From the NCBI RefSeq assembly GCF_000090795.2, contig NW_003546648.1:53623-92172 (forward strand): 38,550 bases of DNA, given 5' to 3'. Made by a program: the position numbers and the translations under genes. Shown here one piece after another: positions 1 to 8,899 of the stretch; position 1 is the stretch's first letter; every line of letters begins with the position of its first letter. The notes below the pieces were generated by a model that made no database searches, was not told the origin of the DNA, and was given only the letters and a program-made list of their open reading frames with translations. This stretch comes from Amphimedon queenslandica. Lineage: Eukaryota; Porifera; Demospongiae; Haplosclerida; Niphatidae.

Positions 1-1440
1 ATTTCTCCATTTTTTAAGTTTTTTATTTACTTGTTTCCATTCTTTTTTCTTAAATTAAGAAATTACATTCCGTGGTTAGGTTAATTATATTCATGCTAAT
101 CACATGCACATAAATTTAAATGGCGTCAAGCCACAAACCCACGCAGTGGCTGCAGCTGGATTTTGTCTTCCATTTTCGTCTCTGTCCTCGCTTCATTTTG
201 AAACTACCTTTGTGGTTCTTGACTCAAGCCCAGACGAGTGATGTAAAAGGCAACTTGAGCAGTTCTCTGGATTAAAAGATTATCCAGTGCATAGAAGAAG
301 ATGAAAGAAGAATGAAAAGTCCAAAAAATTTTGCAGAAATTTGAATTTGGGCCTGTTTTCCAGAAATGCTCCTGCTACATTACAGTTCACTTTAATAATA
401 CCAGGAGAATCGCTCAGTGAAGGACAGCTGATCTAAGCCATTTATAAGGCTGTACAACATAAGATAAAAGAGTTATAAGTGTTTGAAAATCATAAAAATG
501 GCGGCCATCTTGAAAAATCAACCTCAATCCTACAAATAGGCTACCGCCTTTATAATATTGTGATAGATATAACTAAGCCTTTCAGCAATTATTGATTGAA
601 TAGATTACCTGTCATTACAATTAATACATCTAAATTTTGGATTAGTTATTTTGCTATTACATTCTTTAATGCTTGTGATTCAGTACCATAATACAAAATT
701 AAAAAATTAATGTATGTACTTCTTAGGATTGTCATTGGACTGGCCACACTTGTGTAGGCTGGAACTAAGCAGTTGGGTTGTCATTCTTTCATTAAAATTT
801 GTCATGTTAAAGGAATCAATACTCCTCTTAAAAAATCAATTTGTTTTGGTGTTAAATCATTTTTTTAAAGTCAATGTACCTATAAACAAAAAAGTTTGAA
901 TCATTTCTATACTAAAGAATTTATAAGTTTAGGTGTTTTGCACTTCAATGGACCTTGTGCATCAAATGTTCTAATTAATGCGCACCCTTGGACTGGAGTA
1001 AAATGGCGGACTTCTCTCTTGAGTTATCAGCCTCCTATCTCAACACTGCTCAAGAACTATTGCCATACAGACCACATTTTGAACTTTCTATTGTTTTGTG
1101 ATATATCATTCTTTTTGTTGTTTTTTGAGTCTTTATATTTGTTTTGTGTCATTTTGCCGTCAATAATTCCCGATCAATTGCTGTTCCAGTCCGAGAACTA
1201 ATCAAGTACCAGAAGGTCTAGTATTTGCACGTAGCTGCACACTCCTTCAGGCTTTCTACCAAGTGAAACCCCAGTCTACTGGCTATCTGCCAATGCCAAT
1301 TTCATATCACTGCTTCAATGAAACAAGGTATAATCCACGGTATAAAACAAATGCATGCAAAGCTTACCATTCTGCATGCAGTGATGAGAGTGTAGTACTA
1401 TACTGTCAGTACTAGATTGTGATTAAGTTCTTTATTTTGT
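1..1440. other. Unassigned AT-rich DNA
   Basis: No reading frame here shows a recognisable domain or a convincing exon chain. The longest open stretches (about 60-100 codons, 714-1201) are rich in Phe, Leu and Ser, as expected from translating AT-rich non-coding DNA. Two ATGGCGG contexts (near 498 and 1001) resemble animal start sites but lead nowhere. The left end of the ISL2EU-type transposon that starts further right may lie in this stretch, but I could not identify its terminal repeat. Confidence 0.5.
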
Positions 1441-1451
1441 ACATATAGGAC

Positions 1452-1690
1452 ATGGTATTTACCTGCATCATCCATAACTGTAAAAATTCATCTATTAAAC
1501 TAGATTGTTTGGCCCTAAAGTGGCACAATACCAGCGGAGACTGCACTACTTACAAAATTAAAGCGCCACTTGAAATTGCCTAAACTATCTGACAAGATTA
1601 AAAATGTAACAATTTGCAGTGAGTGCATCAATAAAATTCCAAAAACGTCGTAAGTCTCCACTTGTAAGAAAGCTGTTGCAACTACCAAAA
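1452..1690 (+). pseudogene. Possible zinc-binding N-terminal exon of the ISL2EU transposase
   Basis: From the ATG at 1452 the frame begins MVFTCIIHNCKNSS, giving a C-x4-C pair, followed by a further Cys and a WH within about 25 residues. After an apparent one-base shift near 1550, a second frame reads KLKRHLKLPKLSDKIKN and then a C-x2-C pair. Animal DDE_Tnp_4 transposases often start with a zinc-binding domain such as THAP, so a DNA-binding role at the transposon ends would fit. The spacing does not match a canonical THAP motif, and no other domain can be assigned. The link to the DDE exon, now more than 5 kb away beyond the P-like insertion, is positional inference. Confidence 0.3.
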
Positions 1691-1807
1691 AGTCTAAATC
1701 TCAGTCGATCTGAATTGTGTTGAAGGATATCACATGATCACACCTATTGCAGGCAATCAGCTCATGCTGATCCATCTATTTTGACCACAGTTAAACCATC
1801 TGAATTA

Positions 1808-1814
1808 GTAGTGA
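1808..1814 (+). repeat. Left target-site duplication of the P-like element (GTAGTGA)
   Basis: GTAGTGA occurs immediately outside the left inverted repeat and again at 6991-6997 immediately outside the right one. P elements normally make 8-bp duplications. The eighth base differs here, so either one base has mutated or this group makes 7 bp. Confidence 0.8.
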
Positions 1815-1878
1815 CAAGAGTAGATAAGGGGGAGGGAGAGAATCTAACTGCCCATTAGTGCTGGAGATATGTGTGCGT
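1815..1878 (+). repeat. Left 64-bp terminal inverted repeat of the P-like element
   Basis: This sequence matches the reverse complement of 6927-6990 with three differences. It begins with CA, as P-element ends do, and includes a purine-rich block (AAGGGGGAGGGAGAG). Such repeats are the cleavage and joining sites of the transposase. Confidence 0.88.
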
Positions 1879-1954
1879 AAATGTTAGTTTTATTTTTGAA
1901 CATTCCCGCATATCTTATTTAGTGCCTTTGGTGATAACTTATCATTCCAAATCT

Positions 1955-1973
1955 CACTCCCAAACTGGGAGTG
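1955..1973. repeat. Short palindrome between the left TIR and the transposase start
   Basis: CACTCCCA and TGGGAGTG form a perfect 8-bp stem around AAC, 77 bp inside the left TIR and 46 bp before the proposed ATG. P-family transposases bind internal sites distinct from the terminal repeats, so this could be such a site. That is inference from position only. Confidence 0.35.
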
Positions 1974-2018
1974 TGCTTATATTACATTAACTTTAATATA
2001 ATTAACTTTAATATTAAA

Positions 2019-5000
2019 ATGGCTGCCAATCTTGTTGAAGAAGAATGTCACAGTGAAGAAAGAAGTCTACTGGATATGAACTGGCTATACCAATCACTTG
2101 GCCGTTGCTTGAAGGGATTCTTTGTTGCTAAACACACCTTCAGCGGTCAGGAGTGTCTAATTTTGACCCATGAAAGCTATTTGATCATCCACCACTTGGC
2201 CCAACCTCAAGAATCAGGATAATCATTAAGGAATACGAGTATGTGGTTCATGTGTTGTTAAGAGAAATTCAGCGTGGTACCCTCACTTATGATAATTTGG
2301 AGAACCAAATTGTACAGCTTTGTAACAAGTTTTCTTTGGATTCACCCATTTTTAGATTTTGTTCTGGAATCGATCCAAGTGAGTATGAGCGTATTAGAGA
2401 AGTAATTCGTTTTGATATAAAAAGCGTTCGTAAGGCACATGAACCAATACTCGGTGTTGACTCGGTTAACTGTTCACTTTGGTTTGAGTGACCTGCTAAG
2501 TGTAGAATAGAGAATCGAGAAGCAAAGGATGGTGTCATGTGTCCAGCGTGTGTACGTTTGAAGCGTGATTTACAACATCAGCTAAAGAGAACGACAGCAG
2601 AAAGTCCTGGCAAGAAACAAGCTCGACAAGAGAGTTCATCGCGTGCACGCTTAAGTCACATGTCACGAGCAAGCCAAGAAAAGAGAAGGAAAAACCAGCT
2701 AAATGATTGGAAAAATCTGAAAAAAAGTTATTCATTACAACAAAACAGAAGTGACGTTGGATGATGAGCAGAATGATGAGCTATCTTCCATTACATCATG
2801 TATACAGAATAATCATTCTGAGGAGTTGGAAAAGCTATTTGCTGAAGGTATGCACATACATGTAATTTATTTAGTAATTTTATACAAATAAAAATATAGG
2901 TGAAAAGCATGGTGTCAGTCACATAATTCAGGATATTTGGAAAGAAGATGTAAACAATCAGGAATTCAACAATTCCAAAATGACCAGAAATTTAACAGTA
3001 TGTTTGCATTGTAAGGATATTTAATAACTACATGTTTTAGGTAATGGAAAGAGAGGTAATAAGTGGAGTATGATCACCATACGAATTGGTAAGTAAAGGA
3101 ATTTTATTTCTTCTTGATTTAATGTATGGTTTATTTTGATACATAGCCTTAGCCATATACGTTAGGAGTCCTGCAGCGTATGAAGCTCTGAAATCTTTTG
3201 ACATTCTGCAACTACAATGTCGTTCGACCCTTCAAGTTTTTACTGGAGCTTTTCTTCATGAGCCTGGTGCGAGTAGTTCATGCATAGAGAAGCAAGTTGC
3301 TGAGTTTGTGCCTCATTGTCAGAGAACAGTGTTACAGGGAAAGAAAGAATCTATGAAGGATGGTGTTTTGATTTTTGACGAAGTGAAGGTCATCAACCGC
3401 TTAATGTGGAATTCTAGGAGTCAAACATTAATTGGTCTGAGCATGACTCATGAGCAAATGGCTTCGATTGGTGATATCTTTCAGACTATTGATGATGAGA
3501 GTGTGTTACAAACTAGTCACATACTTCAATTTTTGTAGAGAGACTTGACCAGTAACTTTGACATCATTGGACCATATTTCACTAGTGCTAGTACAATTGA
3601 TAGCAAGTTCACCCTGGCCTGTGTCCTAGAAACTATTAGGCTATTTCAACTTCATGGTCTCTTAACTTCTCTATTAGTTTGTGATGGAGCATCTACCAAC
3701 TTATCACTAATTAAGGCTTCTCATGGTACTTCAGGAGTATATCCGATTTTGAAAGGTGAGCATGCTACTCTTGATTACATTATTTTACTACACAATTCTG
3801 TTTATTTCAATAGGTGAAAGAGATCCATATGCAGTTGAGCCATGTATGATGAACCCATTCAACCCACCAAATCTCATTTTCTGGGTCATTTGTCCAACTC
3901 ATCAATTAATTGTGGTACTGTTCTGTTAAATATGACCATGATTGACAAAAGGTACCTTATGGCGGATAGGAAAATTGGTCTTTATAGCCTTAAAAATCCA
4001 ACTTCCTGAGCTCCATTTATCATGAAATTACTCCAGAGGATGCAAAAAGTTACTATGCAACTTTTAGAAACAATAGTTGTCTAACAGAGCACTCACAGGT
4101 TCATATTTTTCATCATAATGATCAATTTTAAAATCCGCCATAAGGTACCTTTTGTCAATTATGGTTACAAATCTTATTAGCCCCTTTTATTTGTAGCTGA
4201 AAAACATGATAAATGCTCTTTTTTCATCAAAAGAAGGTAGTACTAAGTCATTTAGGTTGAACAAGGTTACATTTGGCTGGAAATCGATATCAAAGATGTT
4301 TGCAAGAGAATGTCAGCGAATGAGCCAAGGATTAACTCAAATGGTACCTAAACAACAAGAATCACATATAATAAGAGACTCATGGACCAAATTAAATGTA
4401 ACACCAGCAAAGATAATGCAGGTTATTTGATTTCTATCAGATATATGAAATCTATTATTGTTATTATTATAGCAAGAGAAAGTTCTGTCAGAGTTATTTT
4501 TATATGTCAGTGAGAATGAAGAGGAGGCTATTGCAGATGGATGTAAGAATACATTGTCACATTTGGAAGCATGCCATAAGATATTTGAGAATGGATTTTT
4601 AAGCCATGAACAAATCTCTAGTGCTGACTCAGAAGTATTGAAATCTATCAATGAGGGTTACAAGTTTTTTACTTCTTGGTTGGACCAGATTTTAGAAGAT
4701 GGTAAAAATTCATAGTTATGCAATGCATGATTAATGTGTGCATTGTAGACCCTACTTTTCAAATCAGCAACAGTACCGAAAGGAGATATTAATCTTGGCA
4801 GAGTAAGATAAAATTTTTAATTAGTAAGTGTATTTTTTTGTTTTAGCGTTTGATCTCTTGCGAATTGACATTAATGGATTCAACCAGTTTTGTGAACACT
4901 TTCTGGCTAAGTATCCTGGCTATTTTACTTCACCTTTCAGGATTACTGGTTCAGCGGTTGAAACCTTATTTAGTCAGTAAAAATACAGTGCTGGAAGCAA

Positions 5001-5148
5001 GCTGGATGCTGCCAATTATTCCTATAGCAGAGCAGTTTCTCTTGTAAAACAGGTAACTACTACATACCACAGCGGCAAAGATTATAGGGATGGCGAGTTA
5101 GCAATACCTTCTCTTCCATTGTCAAAGAAACAATATAGTAAAAAGTAA
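2019..5148 (+). pseudogene. P-element-type transposase, nine exons, broken by stops
   Basis: The ATG at 2019 (MAANLVEEE) lies 141 bp inside the left TIR. Exons with GT..AG borders can be traced at about 2019-2847, 2900-2998, 3041-3088, 3147-3755, 3814-3915, 4197-4421, 4473-4701, 4749-4802 and 4847-5148. Exon 1 has a CPAC motif and a basic coiled region. Exon 4 holds the RNase H-like core: an FDE motif near 3378 and a CDGAS motif near 3682, matching the first two catalytic Asp positions of P transposases. Exons 5-6 carry CPTHQL...LKNMINALF, and the last exon GSAVETLFSQ...LDAANYSYSRA, both typical of this family. Three in-frame nonsense codons are visible: TGA 2489-2491, TAG 3536-3538 (a Trp position) and TAA 4978-4980. 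There are also frame changes near 2215 and 2735. Its role was to cut and paste the element. Confidence 0.8.
3932..4168 (+). mobile_element. MITE copy 1 (237 bp), inside a transposase intron
   Basis: Both ends carry inverted repeats of about 36 bp that include GACCAT(A/G)ATTGACAAAAGG and a KpnI-like GGTACC, and continue into TTATGGCGGAT. The direct repeat AAAT lies on each side (3928-3931 and 4169-4172). The copy falls between the exon ending HQL and the exon starting LKNMINALF, so it sits in an intron. It is the reverse-orientation sibling of the copy at 5427-5664. It has no coding capacity. Confidence 0.85.
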
Positions 5149-5224
5149 TTACCTAAAAACTAAATTTTTAACAGTAAAAATAATTAAAGATTATGAAGTA
5201 ACAAACTTTAAGAGTAATAAAAAT

Positions 5225-6773
5225 TTATTGTAAATTTACTCTTGACTGTACATTTATGTGCTGTGTTAGCAGATGATCACGTAAGTTTTGACCTGTAAAT
5301 GATGCTTGTCCTTTGCCTAAAGCAATCTTTTGTTGAAGTGATGACAAAAAATCCTGGATTCTAGTGTTACAGAGTTTTCGCAGCATTTCATCATAATTCA
5401 ATACAGACTGTTTCTCAAGACCATTTGTGACCATAATTGACAAAAGGTACCTTATGGCAGATTTTTTAAATTCATCTTTATAATGAAAAATATTAACTTG
5501 TGAGTGTTCTATTCGACAACCATTGTTTCTAAGAGTTACATTGTAACTTTTTGCATCCTCTGGAGTAATTTCATGATAAATGGAGCTCAGGAAGTTGGAT
5601 TTTTAAGGCTATAAAGACCAATTTTCCTATCCGCCATAAGGTACCTTTTGTCAATTATGGTCACATTTTCTATGGGCATTTTTCTTTCCAAAATTTGAAT
5701 AAAGGTACTCGAGATTTGTCGTTTCAGAAGCAAGAACATGAGCCACCTGTATAATTATAGGAAGTTCTATTTACTAAATTCTAAGATTTACCTTTAAAAG
5801 TTGATCTCCATGTTCTTTGAATCCCTGTTCATTTAATACACCCTTAATGCACTCATTAACTGCTCTGAAAAATGGTAAGAATAACGGATCTGGTGAGTAC
5901 ATATATCCCCTATCATGATACTGCAAGTAAGATGGCATGAATTTCTTATTTTTTGTATTAATAGCTTGCAGCACTTCAATCTCTAGTGAAAGTAATTCCC
6001 TTTTCTCAGAGTTACATTTTCTTATATCTTTGTACCGATTTTGAAGCATACTGGCCAGTGTAGCTCCTCCAAAACGAAAATATACATCATCTTTGTCTGA
6101 TTTTATCACTAAGCTGGTGCTTGACTCACTATCATCAGAGAATTTCCTGACAAATACATGTACTTCCCTCAGTAATGTCTCATATATTGATAATGAAAAA
6201 GCAATCATGAATTTATCCCGTTCAGTAATATTACTCTCTAACTCTGAGTCCCTTTCTCCACAAAAAGCCAGCCAAATATAACGAACATCCTCCATTTCTA
6301 TAGTTGGAGGTTGAAGATACATTGAATCGTAACATAATTTGGCAAGAGCAAAATACTACAATATCTATGCCATTGCATTATAAAAGATATGTACTTATCT
6401 TTTCCAGTACCATGTGATTCATAGAGAAGAGCAAATGTATTTTGGTGATATTGTATCAAAGCTGTCAGTGCCTTTTGATTGACTACTAACTTGTCAAATA
6501 TTACTTATTCCTGGTCCTTAAAAATGCTATTCAATTCTGGAAAAACTGGAGTACTTCTCATATATGTTTTATAACCTGCTGTCGTTCTTTTTTGTTGAGA
6601 GCCTTACGTCTCTTTGTGCTACTGACAGTCACAACTTCAGATGACTCTCCAGACCTTTCTCTCTTCCTAGATTTTGCTTTTGGGCGTTTGGGTGTATCGC
6701 AAGTTGAAAGACTCGCTTCGTATGGGATGTCACCGTCCTGATTTCGCAAAAGCTGCTCTTCTTCCTCAAACAT
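5225..6773 (-). pseudogene. Accessory gene of the P-like transposon, uncharacterised protein
   Basis: The gene reads from an ATG at 6773 toward 5225. Exon 1 (6773-6558) encodes MFEEEEQLLRNQDGD, then a strongly basic stretch with KRRK-type clusters that looks like a nuclear localisation signal. A middle part at about 6530-6340 is poorly defined. The main exon (about 6322-5790) encodes roughly 175 residues, including DDVYFRFGG, LEIEVLQAIN and a DRGYMYSPDP motif. A further exon (about 5740-5665) reads into ASETTNLEYLYSNFG and resumes as NGLEKQSVLNYDEML at 5420 after the MITE insertion, ending GKGQASFTG...NLQ. I recall similar proteins predicted in sponge and coral genomes but know no function for them. 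Pairing with a transposase in one element suggests a DNA-binding or regulatory partner. The MITE in the exon has probably inactivated it. Confidence 0.65.
5427..5664 (-). mobile_element. MITE copy 2 (238 bp), inside an exon of the accessory gene
   Basis: It is the same family as 3932-4168 but inverted. The inverted ends start GTGACCATAATTGAC and run about 36 bp with one mismatch. The direct repeat ATTT flanks it (5423-5426 and 5665-5668), which is the reverse complement of AAAT at copy 1. Removing the MITE and one repeat nearly rejoins the accessory reading frame (AHR to NGLEKQ), leaving a one-base discrepancy in an A run. The insertion therefore interrupts coding sequence. Confidence 0.87.
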
Positions 6774-6926
6774 GCCGTCTCATGCTTTTAGGCGTGGCAT
6801 AGTTAATTATTTGAAACGCCTACAAAGCTGAAATTTTCATTCCTGAACTTCCTGTTCCTCGTTGTTGGTGGCGGCGGGTTTTGTCAAAGTGCTAATCGAT
6901 CATTGATGCAAGTGTCAGTTACGTCT

Positions 6927-6990
6927 ACGCGCACATATCTCCAGCACTAATGGGCAGTTAGACACTCTCCCTCCCCCTTATCTACTCTTG
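6927..6990 (-). repeat. Right 64-bp terminal inverted repeat of the P-like element
   Basis: Inverted partner of 1815-1878, followed at once by the second GTAGTGA (6991-6997). The accessory gene's ATG lies about 150 bp inside it, mirroring the distance of the transposase ATG from the left end. Confidence 0.88.
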
Positions 6991-6997
6991 GTAGTGA

Positions 6998-7943
6998 TAA
7001 GGCCAGAAATCCTTTACGAAAACCAAGGCTAAATATAGATTTTAGTTGTCATGATGCTGCCATACGATTTTATACATACTTTGAAACTTCAGAACATTTC
7101 ATGGTATGTTTTCAGTTTCTTGGTGATGCTGTGAATCACATAAATTACCAGGGCCAGCAATTCTCATCAAGTGCTATTAGGATCAAAATACAACCAACAC
7201 TTTCTCCAAAAAAATAAATTTTTTTGACTCTATGTCGACTCAGATGTAATTTACTCGTTGCTGATTTAGCTTACCGATTTCAGGTGTCACATTTAACTAT
7301 TTCTCGCGTCTTTACTACTTGGGTAAATTTTTATCATAAATTAAAAGAAATTCCTATATGGCCTTCTAGATCACAAATACAATCATCAATGCCAACCCAG
7401 TTTTGCCAATATTATCCTAATACTAGGATAATCATTGATGCAACAGAAATTTTCATCCAAAAGCCTACAGAACAAAATGCAATGCTGCTTACAGTTTCAT
7501 CTTACAAAAACCATAACACTGGAAAACTTTTAGCAGGCATCACTCCTCCATCTGGAGCATTTTCTTTCATTTCACCAATGTACAGAGGCTCCATATCAAA
7601 TAGGCAGCTCTTCATTGAATCAGGACTTCTTGAAAAGTTGGAACAGGTGACTCTATAATGGCAGATAAAGGCTTCAACATATTTGATGTTTTAGAATGTA
7701 ATGGTGTGACTCTAAATATTCCACCAAGGAAGAATGATTCACAACTAAGTGAAAAGGAACTCATAGAAATGAGATGTATAGCATCACTAAGAATTTTAAA
7801 TTGAATGAGCTTTTGAGAGGGAAAAAGACTTCAAAATTTTAGATATCATACCTAATAATATGGCTGGATTATCATCAGAATTATTCTTTGTTTGTGCTAT
7901 GTTAACCAACTTTGGAAGACCACTTGTATCAGATAAGAAATGA
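6998..7943 (+). pseudogene. DDE_Tnp_4-type transposase of the ISL2EU element
   Basis: This reading resumes right after the P-like element. In order it shows AAIRFYTYFETSEHF near 7054, a helix-turn-helix-like segment (DLAYRFQVSHLTISRVFTTW, 7263-7322), then WPSR, IIIDATEIFI (first catalytic Asp, about 7436), SSYKNHNT, MADKGFNI (second Asp, about 7658) and NIPPRK. An IE*AFERE segment follows, where the conserved Glu remains but the next codon is TGA instead of Arg (about 7804). It ends AMLTNFGRPLVSDKK, stop 7941-7943. A T-run near 7216 and changes near 7650 and 7800 shift or stop the frame. The protein cut and pasted the ISL2EU element. Family order and spacing are as expected, and only the N-terminus is uncertain. 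Confidence 0.8.
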
Positions 7944-8065
7944 TCATCATTATTATACATCATTATTTAATTACAAATTATAATAAATGTATTATTATTT
8001 TACTTTAATATAAATGATTATTGTTATAAAATAATGTGCATTGTTATAGTATATGTAGGTATGGT

Positions 8066-8825
8066 TCATGGTTGGTTATACTCTATATTCAGTAAGAAGT
8101 GCACGTACTGAATAATTTCCAAATCTATTGGTATCATTGTGTAAATAATTTCTAGCAAAATGTAGCTTAGGTAAACTGTTTTTAAACGTAAGTAGCATGT
8201 GTTCCAAAATGACTGATTAAATATTATTCTTTTTATGTGCATGTCTTTTGTAGTCCAAACAACAAAGTCACACCATTCTACTTTTGTAATTGCCAATGCT
8301 CCCTGAACTTGATAGTAGTAGTCTTGGCTTTTCTTGAGATGAATTTTGTTGTTCACTACTTCACAATAGAATGCTTTTATTTGATTACAAGCCTCTAAAA
8401 CTGTTAAGTTACAGCAAGAATAGGGGCATTTTATCTCAAGCAAACCACATTTGTTTTCATTGTTAAAATAGAATGCCATCAGGAGAAGCAGCTAAAAACC
8501 CGTCTTCACTGGAAATAAAAATTCCACTTTTTCTTAAAATAAGGCCACTTTTTGATGAATGAATACTGTGATACTGATCAAATGCCGTTGATTCATGTAA
8601 CTTACCCCACATTATTGCAGTGTTGCTGAGTTTGGAACTTTCCTTGTAAAGGAGTGTTTTGACCTTAGCAGTGGCTATAGCACCTTTGCAAAATGTTCCA
8701 AAATTTGAGGAAGTTAGCCTACATTTCCATTCATGATACCACCATTGTGTCAAACTCCGCTCCCTTGTGCATGACTCAATCTTTAGTGCATCTTCTGTTG
8801 AAACGATAATCATATTCAAAAACAA
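8066..8825 (-). pseudogene. YqaJ-like nuclease of the ISL2EU element, one frameshift
   Basis: The first segment (8825-8466) contains WWYHEWKCRLTSSNFG and GFLAASPDG. The second (8479-8066) begins near FNNENKCG, then LLEIKCPYSC and YYYQVQGALAITKVEWCDF. Joined across a one-base frameshift near 8470, these give the YqaJ/lambda-exonuclease core: Asp in SPDG, Glu-x-Lys in EIK and Gln in QVQG, all still present. Such nucleases are the second protein of ISL2EU transposons, where they are thought to act in processing or recombination of the element. The gene converges on the transposase (stop 7943). The N-terminal part upstream of 8825 is not clear: possible traces to about 9100 carry several stops. 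Confidence 0.8.
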
Positions 8826-8899
8826 TTTGGCATGTGAAAAAAGGCATTGAAGGGACTAAGGTTGTGGCAACACAACATTTTTCACTTATCAAGGGACAA

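Larger units (their letters stand above)
1815..6990 (+). mobile_element. 5176-bp P-like DNA transposon with two convergent genes
   Basis: The element has 64-bp terminal inverted repeats starting CAAGAGTAGATAAGGGGGAG (1815-1878 and 6927-6990, three mismatches) and a GTAGTGA target duplication on both sides. It sits inside an older ISL2EU-type transposon whose transposase reading resumes right after 6997. Inside are a spliced P-type transposase on the + strand (2019-5148) and a spliced accessory gene on the - strand (5225-6773). The two run toward each other, with stop codons 77 bases apart. Two copies of one MITE have since landed in it. The TIRs are well preserved and the transposase carries only a few disabling changes, so the insertion looks recent compared with its host. 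Confidence 0.85.
1452..8825 (+). mobile_element. ISL2EU-type DNA transposon, degenerate and interrupted
   Basis: Two features identify it: an IS4/IS5-like DDE transposase (about 6998-7943, + strand) and, tail to tail with it, a YqaJ-type nuclease (8066-8825, - strand). Pairing a DDE_Tnp_4-like transposase with a YqaJ nuclease is the known layout of eukaryotic ISL2EU elements. A candidate N-terminal exon lies at 1452-1690, left of the inserted P-like element. Coordinates mark the outermost coding traces, because I could not find the terminal inverted repeats. Frameshifts and stop codons show the copy is dead. Confidence 0.65.

Noticed and set aside
714..1201. Two adjoining + strand open frames as a small gene
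   Set aside because: The composition is typical of translated AT-rich DNA (Phe/Leu/Ser runs), with no splice sites or domain signals.
1971..2018. Start of the transposase upstream of 2019
   Set aside because: The upstream extension is low-complexity Ile/Asn/Phe from TTTAATATTAA repeats and overlaps the short palindrome; the ATG at 2019 in an AAAATGGCTGCC context is better.
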